Made by a program: the position numbers and the translations under genes. Positions 11,996-23,365 of a stretch of DNA of 64,000 nucleotides are shown here, piece by piece. The notes below the pieces were generated by a model. It did not search any database. It was not told where the DNA came from and saw only the letters and a program-made list of their open reading frames with translations. This DNA is from Anaeramoeba flamelloides (taxonomy: Eukaryota > Metamonada > Anaeramoebidae), in NCBI GenBank assembly GCA_027625915.1, contig JANTQA010000032.1, positions 6,076,001-6,140,000 on the forward strand, given 5' to 3'. Position 1 is the first letter of the stretch. The number at the start of each line of letters is the position of its first letter.

Positions 11996-12849
11996 GGGGT
12001 TTATTATTGAAATTTATTTTTTTTAAAACATAAATTTTTTACTTTGTAAAAATTTAAGTAAATAATTTTTGATAACTTCAGATAAGAAAGAGATTAGAAC
12101 TAAAAAAGTTTAAGATAATATTATAGCCAGTGTGGAAAGATTGTGAAAATACCTTATATTATTAAACAAAGTTTAAAAAATTTGTCTGTTCTTGTCATTT
12201 CCTTTTCTAAAAAAGTAAAATAAAGATGGATTGACTAATAAATTTGACTTTAAATATGATATTTAAAGTTATTTAACAGAACTTTAACATTTTTTTACGA
12301 TGCTGTTTACTTGATAACAGCGAGACTAGCTAGTGTATCAATTTCATACCAATTGAACACATATTTTGGTTAAAGTAACCCAAATACTGGTTCGATAAAA
12401 ATTAAAAAAAAAAAAGCAATTGATAATTTGGGGTATGTTTGGAAAAGGAATAAAATCAATTTCTTTATTGAAAACAATCTCTATACACAAATCCTGTTTT
12501 ATTTTTTCTTTTCGAAATAAATCTATACCATATTAAAAAAAAATTAAAAAAATTTGTTTGTTCCCTTTTCTTTAATGAAAAAAAGGAGAGAAGAGACCAT
12601 TTCTAAAATATTTTTTTTAAAAAAAAGGGGGGGGGGATAAATTATACTTGAGTAAAAAAAAAAAACATTTTTTTTACAAGGGAACTCAAGAAAATTTTGA
12701 GGAATGTTGAAAATGATTAATGGTCAAGAAAAGTAGGTTGAATTCAGGTTTTTATGTTTAATTGCATTTAAGAATCATTTAAAAAACAGTGAATAAAAGA
12801 AGAAATTGGGATCTTATCGGAAGGACAGAAGATTTAGTTTATCTCTATA
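11996..12849. other. Gene-free AT-rich spacer
   Basis: No coding frame or RNA gene was found. A short G run lies at 12627-12636. Nothing else stands out. Confidence 0.4.
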
Positions 12850-13047
12850 CAGTCAGTTTCACTTTTAAGGCACAAACTTTCAACGAAATTTAAGGCATAA
12901 AAAAATCTCAAATTAAGGCACAAAATTTAGAATTGTAATTTTTTACAATTTATTTTTACTAGTATTTGAATTTTGTGCCTTAATTTGAGATTTTTATTGT
13001 CCCTTAAATTTCGTTGAAAGTTTGTGCCTTAAAAGTGAAACTGACTG
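12850..13047. mobile_element. CAGTCAGTTTC MITE, copy 2 (TA target)
   Basis: This 198 bp copy begins CAGTCAGTTTCACTTTTAAG and ends AAAAGTGAAACTGACTG, with TA at 12848-12849 and 13048-13049. Its arms are the best preserved of the three copies (GGCACAAACTTTCAACGAAA against the inverse at the other end), so it is probably the youngest here. Confidence 0.85.
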
Positions 13048-14610
13048 TAAAATTTGAAAATTTTTTTGTCTTTCATGATGAAAATTCAAAATTTAATTTC
13101 AATTTTTTCACTAACTCCATTGGGAGACTAAGATACTATTAAGAAAAAGTTATAGAAAGCACCATTAAAAAAAAACAAATTAGTTGTTTTGGTTTTTTTT
13201 TTGTTTCTGCGTTTTTTATTGAGTTAGATACTGAATTCAAAAAATTAATAACATCTGATAGTTGTTTCATTAGTTGAACAATCACCTTTTATCATTCCTC
13301 GTTTTGAATCCCCTTCACAAGTATAAATTGAAAAAAAATTGAATTTAAAAATATTGGATCTCTGGGCGAATTACTCATTGCCCCTAAATCCAAATAATCT
13401 GAAAAATTGATTTTTTAAGTTTAGAGCTCTTTATCTCCTCTTTTTTAGAAGTTATTCTCAATTATCGATTTTTTGTCAAAAAAAATTTTTTTTTGAAATT
13501 TAGAATTTTTCATTTTTAAAAAAGGTACCTTTTTACACAAAAATTTTTTTTTTTGGTGTTTTAAAGATCATCTTACTAGGGTAATTTTTGATCTAAAATA
13601 TGATTTTGGTGAAAAAAATTGAAAAAATTAAGGTTTAAAAAAATATTTTTTTTTGAAAATTTTTTTACTACTCTTTTGATTTTCCCTTTTTTGATTTACT
13701 AAAATATTATATTTATAATATATTTTTAACTGCAATAGTTATAAATTTTTTAATTTTGAATTTTTTTTTTAGATTAAAAAAAATTTTTTTTTATTTTTAA
13801 TTTCACGTTTATCCAAGTTATTTACAAAAATACATAAGTTACTGTGAATATTAGTTGATAAAATGAAATATAAAAATCTATTTGTCATAGACAAAAGATT
13901 TTTTTAAAAAAATTTTTTATTTTGATTTTTTTTTGTGAATTTTTTAAATTTAAACTTTATGAGGGTTAGTGGTTTCGAAAATATTTAGTATTTAAAATGG
14001 GTATTTTTAATTTTTTTCAAAATTGAAAATTTTAAAAAATGTATATAAAAAATTTTTTACAAAATATTTTTCTAAGTACTAAAAATTGGTAACTTTGAAA
14101 AAAAAAATTTTTTTTTAAACATTTCAAAAAAATGATTTTTATTTTTATTCTCACTGAAAAACAATTTTTAAAAAAAATTTATTTTTTTAATAGGAAAACT
14201 CTAGTAAAATTTCATTTTTTTCTAATTTATCATAAAAAAATTCACATTATCAATATTTTGAACAAAAAATTATTTGACCTCATCTTATTTTATCTAAATA
14301 TTCATTTTTTAAAATTTTTGATAGTTATATCACTAGTAAAATATAAAAAAAATACTAAAAAAAATTAAAAACAAATTTTTACTAGGGTTTCCTATTAAAA
14401 TGATTTTTTTCAAAAAAAAATTTTTTTTATAAGTTTTTTTCAATTCAATTTTAAATTTTATAATTTTTTTACAATTAAAAAAAAATTTTTTTAATCGTAA
14501 AAAACTGTATGTTTTTTTTTTCAAAAAAAAAAATATATTAGAAAAATTACACAATTAAAAATTCAATTTTATTATCTTCAGAATTTTATAATTTTAAAAT
14601 ATCCAATAAT
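13048..14610. other. Extremely AT-rich gene-free tract
   Basis: About 1.5 kb is dominated by alternating A and T runs (about 13430-14580) with very little G or C. The frames at 14132-14368 and 14333-14554 are Phe/Lys/Ile translations of these runs and are not credible genes. No repeat boundary was identified. Confidence 0.5.
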
Positions 14611-14690
14611 TACTCATTATCTCAGCGGTAGAGCATCGAGTTCTTAAAATTTGAAAAGTGTGTAGCCGGGGTTCGATTTCTGATAAGATC
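14611..14690 (+). pseudogene. tRNA-like relic (Lys-CTT-like)
   Basis: An A-box-like stretch TATCTCAGCGGTAGAGCAT (14619-14637) and a B-box-like GGGGTTCGATTTC lie at tRNA spacing, and a long T run follows at about 14705. The region where the anticodon would lie reads TTCTTAA, giving CTT if aligned to a Lys tRNA. The acceptor arm does not pair, and the T-arm and anticodon stem pair poorly, so a working tRNA is unlikely. It is more probably a tRNA pseudogene or the head of a tRNA-derived SINE. Confidence 0.45.
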
Positions 14691-14699
14691 AATTAAATT

Positions 14700-15529
14700 A
14701 ATAGTTTTTTTTTTTTTTTTTTTTTAAATTTTTATATATAATTTGATCAATTAAAGTATATATGTTTGCTACCTGAATTTACCTTTAAATCTTTTCAAAT
14801 TTTTTTTTTCAAAAATTCAAATCCTCTTAAGGTACCAAAATTCGGATAAATACTGGTAACTAAGTAGTTTTTTCAATGTGAGGAGTAGAAGATTTTAAAT
14901 TATTTATATATACTAAAACCTACAATTAAAAAAAAATTTTTTTTTTTTTTCAAAAAAAAAAACTTTAAAATTCATTTTAATCTATGGGGTTCACTATATA
15001 AAAAATATAAAAACAATCTCAATTTTTCATTTTTTTGGGGCTCTTATATTTTTCGAGTTATTACCCAAAATAGTTGTGAAAAATCACTATAAAAAAATTT
15101 GTATATAAAAATCGATTTTGGGCAATATCTCGAAAAATAGACGTCCTAGAGACTTCTAAACATCAAAAATTGAAATTTAAGAAAATTTTTAATTTGTTGA
15201 GCAATAAAAAAATTTTGATCCCAATTTTATATTTACTATTGTGTACAGGATTCAAAATAACAACATCGTTTGGGTGCTAAGAAGATATCCATAGTCATTC
15301 TTCGAACTCATTAATATAATCTTGATCACTTGGGAAAAAATCGTATTTTTTGTTCTTTCAGTCTAAATTCAGTTTCTAACAAGGAAATGATTTTCAAATC
15401 AAAACAATAAACTCAGATATTATTTAAAATAAAGATTCATTTATTATTTTGTCCTTATTTTCTGATAAAGAAAATTATAATTCTTTATTGAAATTTCTAA
15501 AAACAATTAAGAAATTTGTGAAGTGCTAT
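14700..15529. other. Gene-free spacer with a small inverted repeat
   Basis: The pair TTTTTCGAGTTATTACCC (about 15049) and GGGCAATATCTCGAAAAA (about 15119-15137) faces each other across about 55 bp and could form a hairpin. Its identity is unknown. Nothing else was recognised. Confidence 0.35.
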
Positions 15530-18050
15530 CAAGTGCCTAGGTTTTTTTAAAGTTTTCTATTTTATTTGAAAGTGTACGTAGAGTGTCATCAAGTTTTCTA
15601 TTTTATTTGTGAAGTGTTCTAGGTTTTTTTTACTTTAGAAATAAACTGAAAATTTATTAAAATTTTCTGTTTATTTCTAAAGTAAAAAAAAAAACCTAAC
15701 GAAAATATATTGATTTTACAAATCAATAGAAAACTCAAGAAAACTTAACGAAAATCTATCGATTTTCCAAATATTTCCGAAAAAATTCAAAAAAACATAA
15801 CAGCAGTTTTTTTTAATTTTTGATATGTAAAGAAAATTAAATAAAATTTCTTGGCGTTTCAAAAAAAAAAAAATAACCTAAGGGCCCTTTTCCAGAATTC
15901 ATAAGAATTGAGTAATTTTTTTTTTGTTTTACTCAATTATCTTCAATTCTGGAAAATATAATGGTAGTTTTTTTAAAAATAGTAAGTACATTGTACCTTT
16001 TTGTTAAATTTTAATTGTGGAAACATTACTTGAAAAATATTTTTTGAGTGCCACATTATATTGAAACTTTGAAACCAAACCATCATTTGCTGTTCTATTT
16101 GCGAAAAGAAAACATACCCAAAGTAATTTAGAGCTGAATATTTCATTTTTAGATTTTTTGAACATTTATTTTTGATTAAATTATTGGCTTTATTAAATTT
16201 GGTTTTCGATCAATAAATTTGTTTCTTCGAATGATTAAAATTAATTAAACAGTAAACCAAAAAGATAGACCCGGAAAGATGTGTAATTGTAGCAAATCTA
16301 TTCTTTTAGAAGACGAAACAAGAAATATCACCATTCCAAATAATTTTGTCTAAATAAAGAATGAGAGAAAAAAAAATTTACAAAGGACTATTTTCGAAAG
16401 ATTTTTTTATCCTTTATTTTCTTGATTTGGATGAACCCAAACAATTCCTACCCTTGGATTTCTCCTCTAAAATACTATCTATTGTTATTTAATATCATTT
16501 TATAAAATATTTTTTACAAATTTAATTTTAAAATTCTTTTTTCAAATATTTTTTTATCAAGCAATACTAAAATAAAGAATAGTATTTCACAAATTAAAAT
16601 AAAATGGTTGAATTCTCAAAATCAAAAAACAGTATCAAAAGATTCAACCCAAAAAATAAAAGAAAAATTTCATAAAGATTCAAAATTATTTTTAGTTCTC
16701 TTTTTTTATAGATAATAAATAATTATCATATCAAATGAATTTGTCCAATTAACCCTTATTTCTGAAATGGAATTAAATAAAAATATCTGATTTTCGGAAC
16801 TCAATCAAGAATTAGATAAATTAAATGAAAATAGGGTTCTAAAATTCATTTTAAAATTCTTTAGAAATGACAAGTAATTTGTTTCTCAAAAATTATACAA
16901 ACAATAGTATTTACATGAAGAATTAATAATAAAACCAAATTCAGAATTAGAAATTGTACCAATTGTTACAGATAAGATCAAGAAATAAATAAATTTTATT
17001 TAATTTTTTTTGATCAATTTTTACATTTTTCTGAAATATTTTTTTTAGTTGGTATGAAAATATATTATACGAGTAAGTATACCCCACTTCAGTATTTATT
17101 AAAAATTATCAATATATTTAGTTAAAGAAATGATTTGAATAATTCAGCTTGACATAAATAGTGGCACTCAAAATTTGAAAAATGTACTTACCGCCTTAAT
17201 TATAAGACCGAAACTGAAAATTAAATAAATTTTCTGTTAAAATTCTAAAAATCAAACAAGCCTAATGGAAGTGTCATCAAGTTCTGTAGAATTTAGACGT
17301 TTTCTTGAGGTTTTCTGTAAAATTTGAAAAATCTATTGATTTTCGAAATACCGTTATTTTCCTATTAATAAATGAAAATTTTTATTTCAATTTCCAAAAT
17401 AGTATTTAATTATTTCTGTTACAATCAAATTACCAAAGTAAAAATTTTGTCTTTGAGTTAACTAAGGAAGTTTAATTTATTGTCTCAAAATATCATTTCT
17501 AATCGACTTTGTAAAAGATCTTTGGTTTTACTACAACTTTTACTGATAAATTCTAATAAATTTCAATAAATTTTTAGTTCAATTTCGATTTTTTATAAAT
17601 CTTCGACTATTTCTTATCAAACAGTCCAGGACAAAGAGTATTTTAAAGAACAGCCAATTTTAGAGAGTTTGTTAACACTTGACTTCATAAAATACTTGAT
17701 TCAAAACTTGATCAGAATAATTTCAATAAGGAAAATCAAGTAAAAATTTCCAAACTAAAATTGCAATTTATCAGTAAACTAGAAAAATATTTTGGAATAT
17801 GAACTAAAAATTTTCATTTTTTAATTGGATAATAACAGTACACAGAAAACTTTAAAAAACAGTGTCTGTTTTCTTGAATACAAAAGTAAAGTGAAAAATC
17901 TTTGATTCTCCTCAATTCTTTAAAATTCTTGCTAATCTAAATACAGTTTTCATGAGGTTTTTTTATATTCACAAGAATGGAGAAAAATTGATGATTTGAA
18001 TCAATTCTTTTAATACAAAAAAATATAACTCCTCGAAGAGATAATTAATT
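15530..18050. repeat. Modular dispersed repeat, family A, copy 2
   Basis: The order of modules is: a palindromic array at about 15530-15900 (AAGTGCCTAGG, AAAAAACCTAACG, AAATCTATCGATTTTCC); a body at about 15980-17210 matching 770-2000; a second short array at about 17270-17345; and a third body at about 17500-17780. The third body is the inverse of about 61030-61290 (CCAGGACAAAGAGTATTTT, TGATCAGAATAATTT). No coding frame is present. It ends about 100 bp before the next gene. Confidence 0.55.
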
Positions 18051-18149
18051 CCCTCCCTTCAAAATAAAAAAAAAAAAAAAATGTGAATTTTTTATTTTTT
18101 TAACCTTTTTCTCACCACCAAAAGTCGTTTAAAAAAATATTTTTTTTTA

Positions 18150-20120
18150 ATGACCACCAAAGTTGATAATTATTTAAATGATCAAGGAGTTAATGAAAAC
18201 AAAATTCTGTATTCAAAAAAAAAAGACAACTCAACTTTGAATTTAAAATCACAAGGCGAATTATTACCAAAACCAATTCACCCAAAAATTTCTCAAATCC
18301 CTAAAAGCAAAACAAAATTAAATTTTTCTGATAAAGTCACAAATGATCCGCAATTAAGTTTAGACGTTTGTGATAAGAAAGGTAATCAAAAAACAAAAAT
18401 TCCATCCCCAAAAAATAACAGCAAAAAGAAAAAAAAAAAAAAAAAATCAAAAATCCCCAAAATGCTCAAAAGACCAAAAAGAAAAAAAAATCTTTACAAG
18501 TCCTCACCATCACAGAACAAGAAGCATTTTTTTAAAAAAAAAAAACACCCCTTCTAAAAACCCAAAACAACTTGCAACCAAAACGCATTCCAAAACACCA
18601 ACACCAAAACCAACACAAAAAAAAAAAAAATTTATTAAATTATTTTCCAAAAGCCAAAATAAAAAAAAAATTCCAAAAAAGACCAACACCAAAGAATCAA
18701 AAAAACCAACGAGCCCCCAAACAAAAAAAAAAGAGCATGAAGATCAAAGGAAAAGTCGGGTAATTGACTTAACTTCTGTGAAAAGGAAAACCAGGTTATA
18801 TGAGATCTCACCGATACACCTACATAATGGAGTAAAAATTACTTTAAATAAGAAAATCTCATTTCACGACCAACCTCAAAACACTAACCAACAATTTTCC
18901 AAAAATAAGAGCCACGAAACGGTATCTAAAGCGAAGGAAACGGAAAAGGAAAAGGAAACTGAAAAGGAAAAGGAAAAAAAACAAATCGAGAGATCAAAAC
19001 CAATCACAACACAAAAGCATTCACCAATGAATGGTATAAAAATCAAAAAACAAAACTCAATAATAATCAACCATTATCTACAACGTAAACCAACCAAATT
19101 ATATACTCTCTCAAAGACCACAAAATTAAACAATACTAAAGCAAATAATAATTCCAAAAATAAGACTGTTGGTAATAATAATTCTGTTCAGGTCAAAAAA
19201 CAAGCACCTAGAAAAAGAAGAAACCAATTGACTTCAAAAGAAATTGGGAAAGTACAAACCCAGATCCGACAGGGAAGACTGTTTAAATCATCTTCAAATT
19301 TGCCAATTAAACAAAATTACAATGTGATTAATGATCAAAAAGTGTCAAAGAAAGCAAACAATACGGCAATTGTTAATAAAAATATTATTAAAATACAAAA
19401 GGATTATCGTGGAAGAAGCGGTAATAATAAATTTAGATCAACACACCATAAGTTTGTTAGCAAAAGCACGAATTCTATAATAATAAATAATTCGCCCAGA
19501 CCAAAAAAACTTTTTTTCCTTCAAAATAATAAAAGTGAGAAAAAAAAGATCAAGAAATCTTCAAAAATTAAACAAAAAAAAAGAGGACACACTATTAATT
19601 TTAATTTTAATGTTATTAATATTAATAATAAGAAAAATAGCAATAAGAATATAAAAAATAATGAATTGAATAATGCTGAAATAACAAAAAAAAATAATGA
19701 AAAATTGGATAATCTCCAAATGTTACTTTTTGGTGGCGGTGGGGTTAATCCGTTTGTTCTAAACCCTGAAGAATTTGAAAACAATAACAAAATTGAAAAA
19801 ATGCAAAAACACAAAAACAAACAGAAAAAAATTATAAAAATCAGAAAAAAGCAACCTAAATTGACCAACAGATTTACCAAATTGTATACCTTGTCTAAAA
19901 ATAAGAAATCACCAAATTCAAAAGAAAATAATAAAAAGGGGGGAATGCTTCAAAAGAATAAAAAATCTTTAAAATCAGCCCAAAGTACTAAAAATAAAAA
20001 TCAGGAAAAAAAATTATTTGCAAAACCAATTGTCCATTCAAAAAAAATAAAAAACAATAATAAAACCCCAAAGAAAAATTTGAATAAGAATACTCTTGAT
20101 ATTAATGATAAGAGTAATAT

Positions 20121-20151
<31 letters not shown>

Positions 20152-20355
20152 AAGAAGAAGAAGAAGAAGAAGAAGAAGAATGGAAGTAGTAATACCAATA
20201 ATAATTATCAAAACAACAATAAGATAAACAACCAATTTTATAATATTGAAACAACAAAAAAAAATAATGAAAAATTGGATAATCTTCAAAATTTACTTTT
20301 TGGTGGGAGCGGAGTTAATCCTTTTGTAATACAGCCCCTAAAATCAATCAAGTAA
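18150..20355 (+). CDS. Lys/Asn-rich protein of unknown function
   Basis: I do not recognise this protein. A first frame (from ATG 18150, MTTKVDNYLNDQ) runs to 18557, and a second, one frame over, runs to 20355 (…QPLKSIK then TAA). They overlap in an A-rich stretch. Two readings join them. The first is a one-base length change in the poly-A runs at 18427-18446 or 18532-18543. The second is a 40 bp GT-AG intron at 18382-18421 (GTAATC…AACAG), which keeps phase exactly. The protein is very basic, with long Lys and Asn runs, including about 17 AAG codons at 20124-20181. Two internal repeats argue that it is a real gene. One is NNEKLDNLQ-LLFGG-GVNPFV, near 19695-19760 and again at the C-terminus. 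The other is TKLYTLSK, near 19100 and 19880. A nuclear location is plausible from the basic tracts (inference). Confidence 0.6.
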
Positions 20356-20934
20356 TCTGATTTGCCACTTTTTATGTTTAAATTAACATTTTTATTTATT
20401 TATTTATTTTTATTACTTCAATTCCTTTTTTTTAAAAAATCGTCATCTTTATTCCAATGGTATATTGATTTTTAATTATAATAATTTAATATGTATCAAT
20501 TTTTTTTTATATATTGTTTTTTTTTTCAATAAAATGAAAAAAAAAATGTTAATTTAAAAATATTAACATTATGAAACCCCAAAAAAACATTTTTTTTTTT
20601 TTTACAAATTATAATATTAAGTCTATTATTTGAAATATTTTTGTTTTAAAAAAGAATTTTTTGAATAATAACTCATTAATGCATTTTCTTTTTTCTTTTT
20701 TTTTTTTTATTTTTCTATTTTTTTGATCAATTTTTCAAAATTAACTTTTTTTAAGATAATAGTTAAAAGAAAGATGATTATCTGTTTCAATTTATTTTTA
20801 TTATTTTTTTATTACGGTTTTCTACAAGAGTAAGCATGAGGTCTCTATTTTTCTTTTCTTCTTTCTTTCTTTTTTTTTTTATTTTGATTAAAATTCATTT
20901 ACATCAGAAACCACTTATATCATATCTAAACCTC
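20356..20934. other. Gene-free spacer
   Basis: This is an AT-rich downstream flank of the Lys/Asn-rich gene with T runs. Nothing else was recognised. Confidence 0.4.
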
Positions 20935-21459
20935 ATTCCAAAAATTTGGACACACCAAAAATCTAAAATAGGCTAAATAATACCCAATTTATTATATTTT
21001 TCCAAACCTATTATCAAATCATATTTAAGTTACCGAGTACTAATGTTTTTACAAGTAATCATTTCCATACAAAGAAAAGAAAAAAATATAAAACGAACAA
21101 AAAAAAATTGATGTGTCAAAATAATGAAACGAGCTGAACAATAAATAATAATTGTATTGGAAAATTTGTTGAAATTTCACCAACAATTATTGATCGATCA
21201 AATGATAAGATACAATTGGCCAATTATATTTGATTTTTCTATTTAACAAACTCAACACTAACTTTAGAACGATCATCGAAATTTTTTTCGGATTTAACAA
21301 AACAGATTACGTTACAGGGAAAAAATGTAATGAAAACAAAATAAAAAAAAATCAAAAATCAAAAAGTTTGTACTATATATGAAATTACACCCAAATTGGA
21401 TGTAAAGTTGAGTATTACTATTCTTTCAACTGTTTAAACTGTGTCCAAATTTTTGGAAT
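20935..21459 (+). mobile_element. TTTGGACACA-family element with clear inverted ends
   Basis: It begins ATTCCAAAAATTTGGACACA and ends TGTGTCCAAATTTTTGGAAT, a perfect 20 bp inverted pair, 525 bp overall. It carries no transposase. Related copies lie at 8055-8572 and 11485-11995 (opposite orientation). The target duplication is not clear. Confidence 0.7.
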
Positions 21460-21929
21460 TTAGTTTATATGGGGTCTAATTAAAAACCCACAATTAAGAA
21501 TGAGTTATTTTGTTTGGGGTTTGTTAAATTGTGTTATGGATTAACTTTGTTAGAGTATAAAATAAATTTAAAAATAAAATAATTAACTGTAATTTGAAAA
21601 ACTTTCAGGTGGAATTATTCTTATATTTATTCTAACCTAACTCACCACAAATGGATTATTATTAATTTTAGGGTTTGAATTGTACCCTTAAATCTTTTAT
21701 ATAAGTAAACTCGATTTCTAAAATGTAACTCACATAAAATAATAAATCATAAAAAAAAAATGTATCCTTTAGTATTCAAGAACGATTAAAAATTAAATCT
21801 TATTTATAATTTACTTTAAAATTAACCTAAATATATAAAAATCTGATATTGAAAAGTTTTCAAAAAAAGAAAATCAAAAATTAAAAAAAAAATTTACAAT
21901 TTTTGAAATTGAGTGTAATAAATTTTTTA

Positions 21930-22330
21930 TTATATAACTTTCACTTAAGAAAAGTCAATAGGGATATTATTGGCAATCTTTAAATTCATTTTAAAAGACA
22001 TTTCATAGTCTCAATTTTCTTTATGATTATTTCAAATTTAGAAATTTTTTTTTTTTTTTTATCTTTTTTAAACTTAATCTTGGACAAAAAAAAAAGAAAA
22101 AAAACAGTAATAAAAAAAGAAAATAATAAACTTAATTGGAAAAAAAAAAGAAGAAGAAAAAAGAAAAAGAAAATAAAAGAAAAAGAAAGAAAAAAAATAT
22201 TCATAAAAAAAAAAATCCTGGGATCTCAAAAGTTCCAATGAAAGAAAAAACAAAATAAAAATTGCTAAATTATGAAAAAATGCTTTTGATAAGAAAAAAA
22301 CAATAAAAAAATGAAAAAGTAATTTTAAGA
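21930..22330. repeat. Purine-tailed dispersed repeat, family D, copy 1
   Basis: This copy has a TTCATAGTCTCAATTTTCTTT…GATTATTTC block followed by a long A/G-rich tract (about 22085-22320). The same order occurs at 38990-39260, and a matching purine tract lies at 54590-54740. The overlapping frames on both strands here are Lys/Phe low-complexity and not genes. Confidence 0.35.
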
Positions 22331-22988
22331 AATTAGAAAAAATAATTGTGATTTAATAACTGAAAAAAAGTTTTCAGAAGGAATATGAAAAAAAAAAACA
22401 TGAATAGCTTGGATTAAAATTAAAACATGATTCAAAATTTTTGAAAAATAGTTGTGTTTCTAATAAAAACTAACTTGAATCAAAAAAAAAAAAGAAAAAA
22501 AAAGAAAAAAGACGAAGAAGAAGAAGAAAAGAACTAAAGGAAGGAAAATAGATGACCGATATTTTCACTTGTATACCAGCTAAATACTAAGAAAAAATGT
22601 AACATATGAATATATTTTATATTATAAAGGTTATATTTTATTACAAGCTATAATATGGTTATAACAAGAGTATATTAAACCAGATCTTTGATTATTGATG
22701 GAAAAATCATTTTATTTTTTTTTTCTATTTCTGATGAATAAAAAAATCATAAAAAGAGTAATTTAATAATTTTATTCAATTATTTAAATTCTAAAATCGA
22801 AAAAATTGGGGGATTTTTAGTTAAAATAATATTTTTCTCAAAATAATCATTTTTTTTTTTTTTTTTTGATTATTATTATTATTAGAAAAACAATTTTTGA
22901 AGATTTTTATTAAATTAATTATTAAAAAATACTTCAGAATCTATTCTATATTTATATTTATAACTTTACAATTCATGATTAATAAAAT
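22331..22988. other. Gene-free spacer
   Basis: Purine-rich DNA continues to about 22550, then AT-rich sequence without recognisable features. Confidence 0.35.
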
Positions 22989-22990
22989 TA

Positions 22991-23185
22991 CAGTCAATTT
23001 CACTTTAAGGCGTAAAATTTAAACGAATTTTAAAGCACAAAAAAATCTCTAATTAAATCACATTTTTTAGAATTTTTTTTTTGACAAATGGTTTTACTAG
23101 AATTTGAATGTTGATCCTAAATTTTAGATTTTTATTGTGCCTTAAATTTTGTTGATAGTTTGTGCCTTAAATTTGAAACTGACTG
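22991..23185. mobile_element. CAGTCAGTTTC MITE, copy 3 (TA target)
   Basis: This 195 bp copy starts CAGTCAATTTCACTTTAAGG and ends AAATTTGAAACTGACTG, with TA at 22989-22990 and 23186-23187. Arm-to-arm mismatches are clearly more numerous than in the copy at 12850, so it looks older. Confidence 0.8.
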
Positions 23186-23199
23186 TAAAACAAATGGAT

Positions 23200-23365
23200 T
23201 TTTTTTTTTTTTTGACCAATTTCTAAATAAGGATTTCTTATCTAGAAATATGTTTAATATTGAAAATAAACAGGGTTTTCAAATCTAAGTAATTTTCAAA
23301 AATTTTTATCAATCTCAATTAAATTTGCGTAAAAATAATTTAATAGTGATTAGTCCCTTTAGATT
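23200..23365 (+). mobile_element. Internally deleted GGGAC-family element
   Basis: The left-end block (TTTCTAAATAAGGATTTCTTATC…GAAATATGTTTAA) is directly joined to the right-end block (TTTCAAATCTAAGTAATTTTC…TTAATAGTGATTAGTCCC). This is a very short derivative of the element at 7678-9970 and 39439-40831. Confidence 0.55.

Noticed and set aside
14132-14554. Overlapping plus and minus frames
   Set aside because: They are artefacts of A and T runs encoding Phe, Lys and Ile.
22023-22241. Lys-rich frame
   Set aside because: It lies in the purine tract of a dispersed repeat found three times; no protein likeness.
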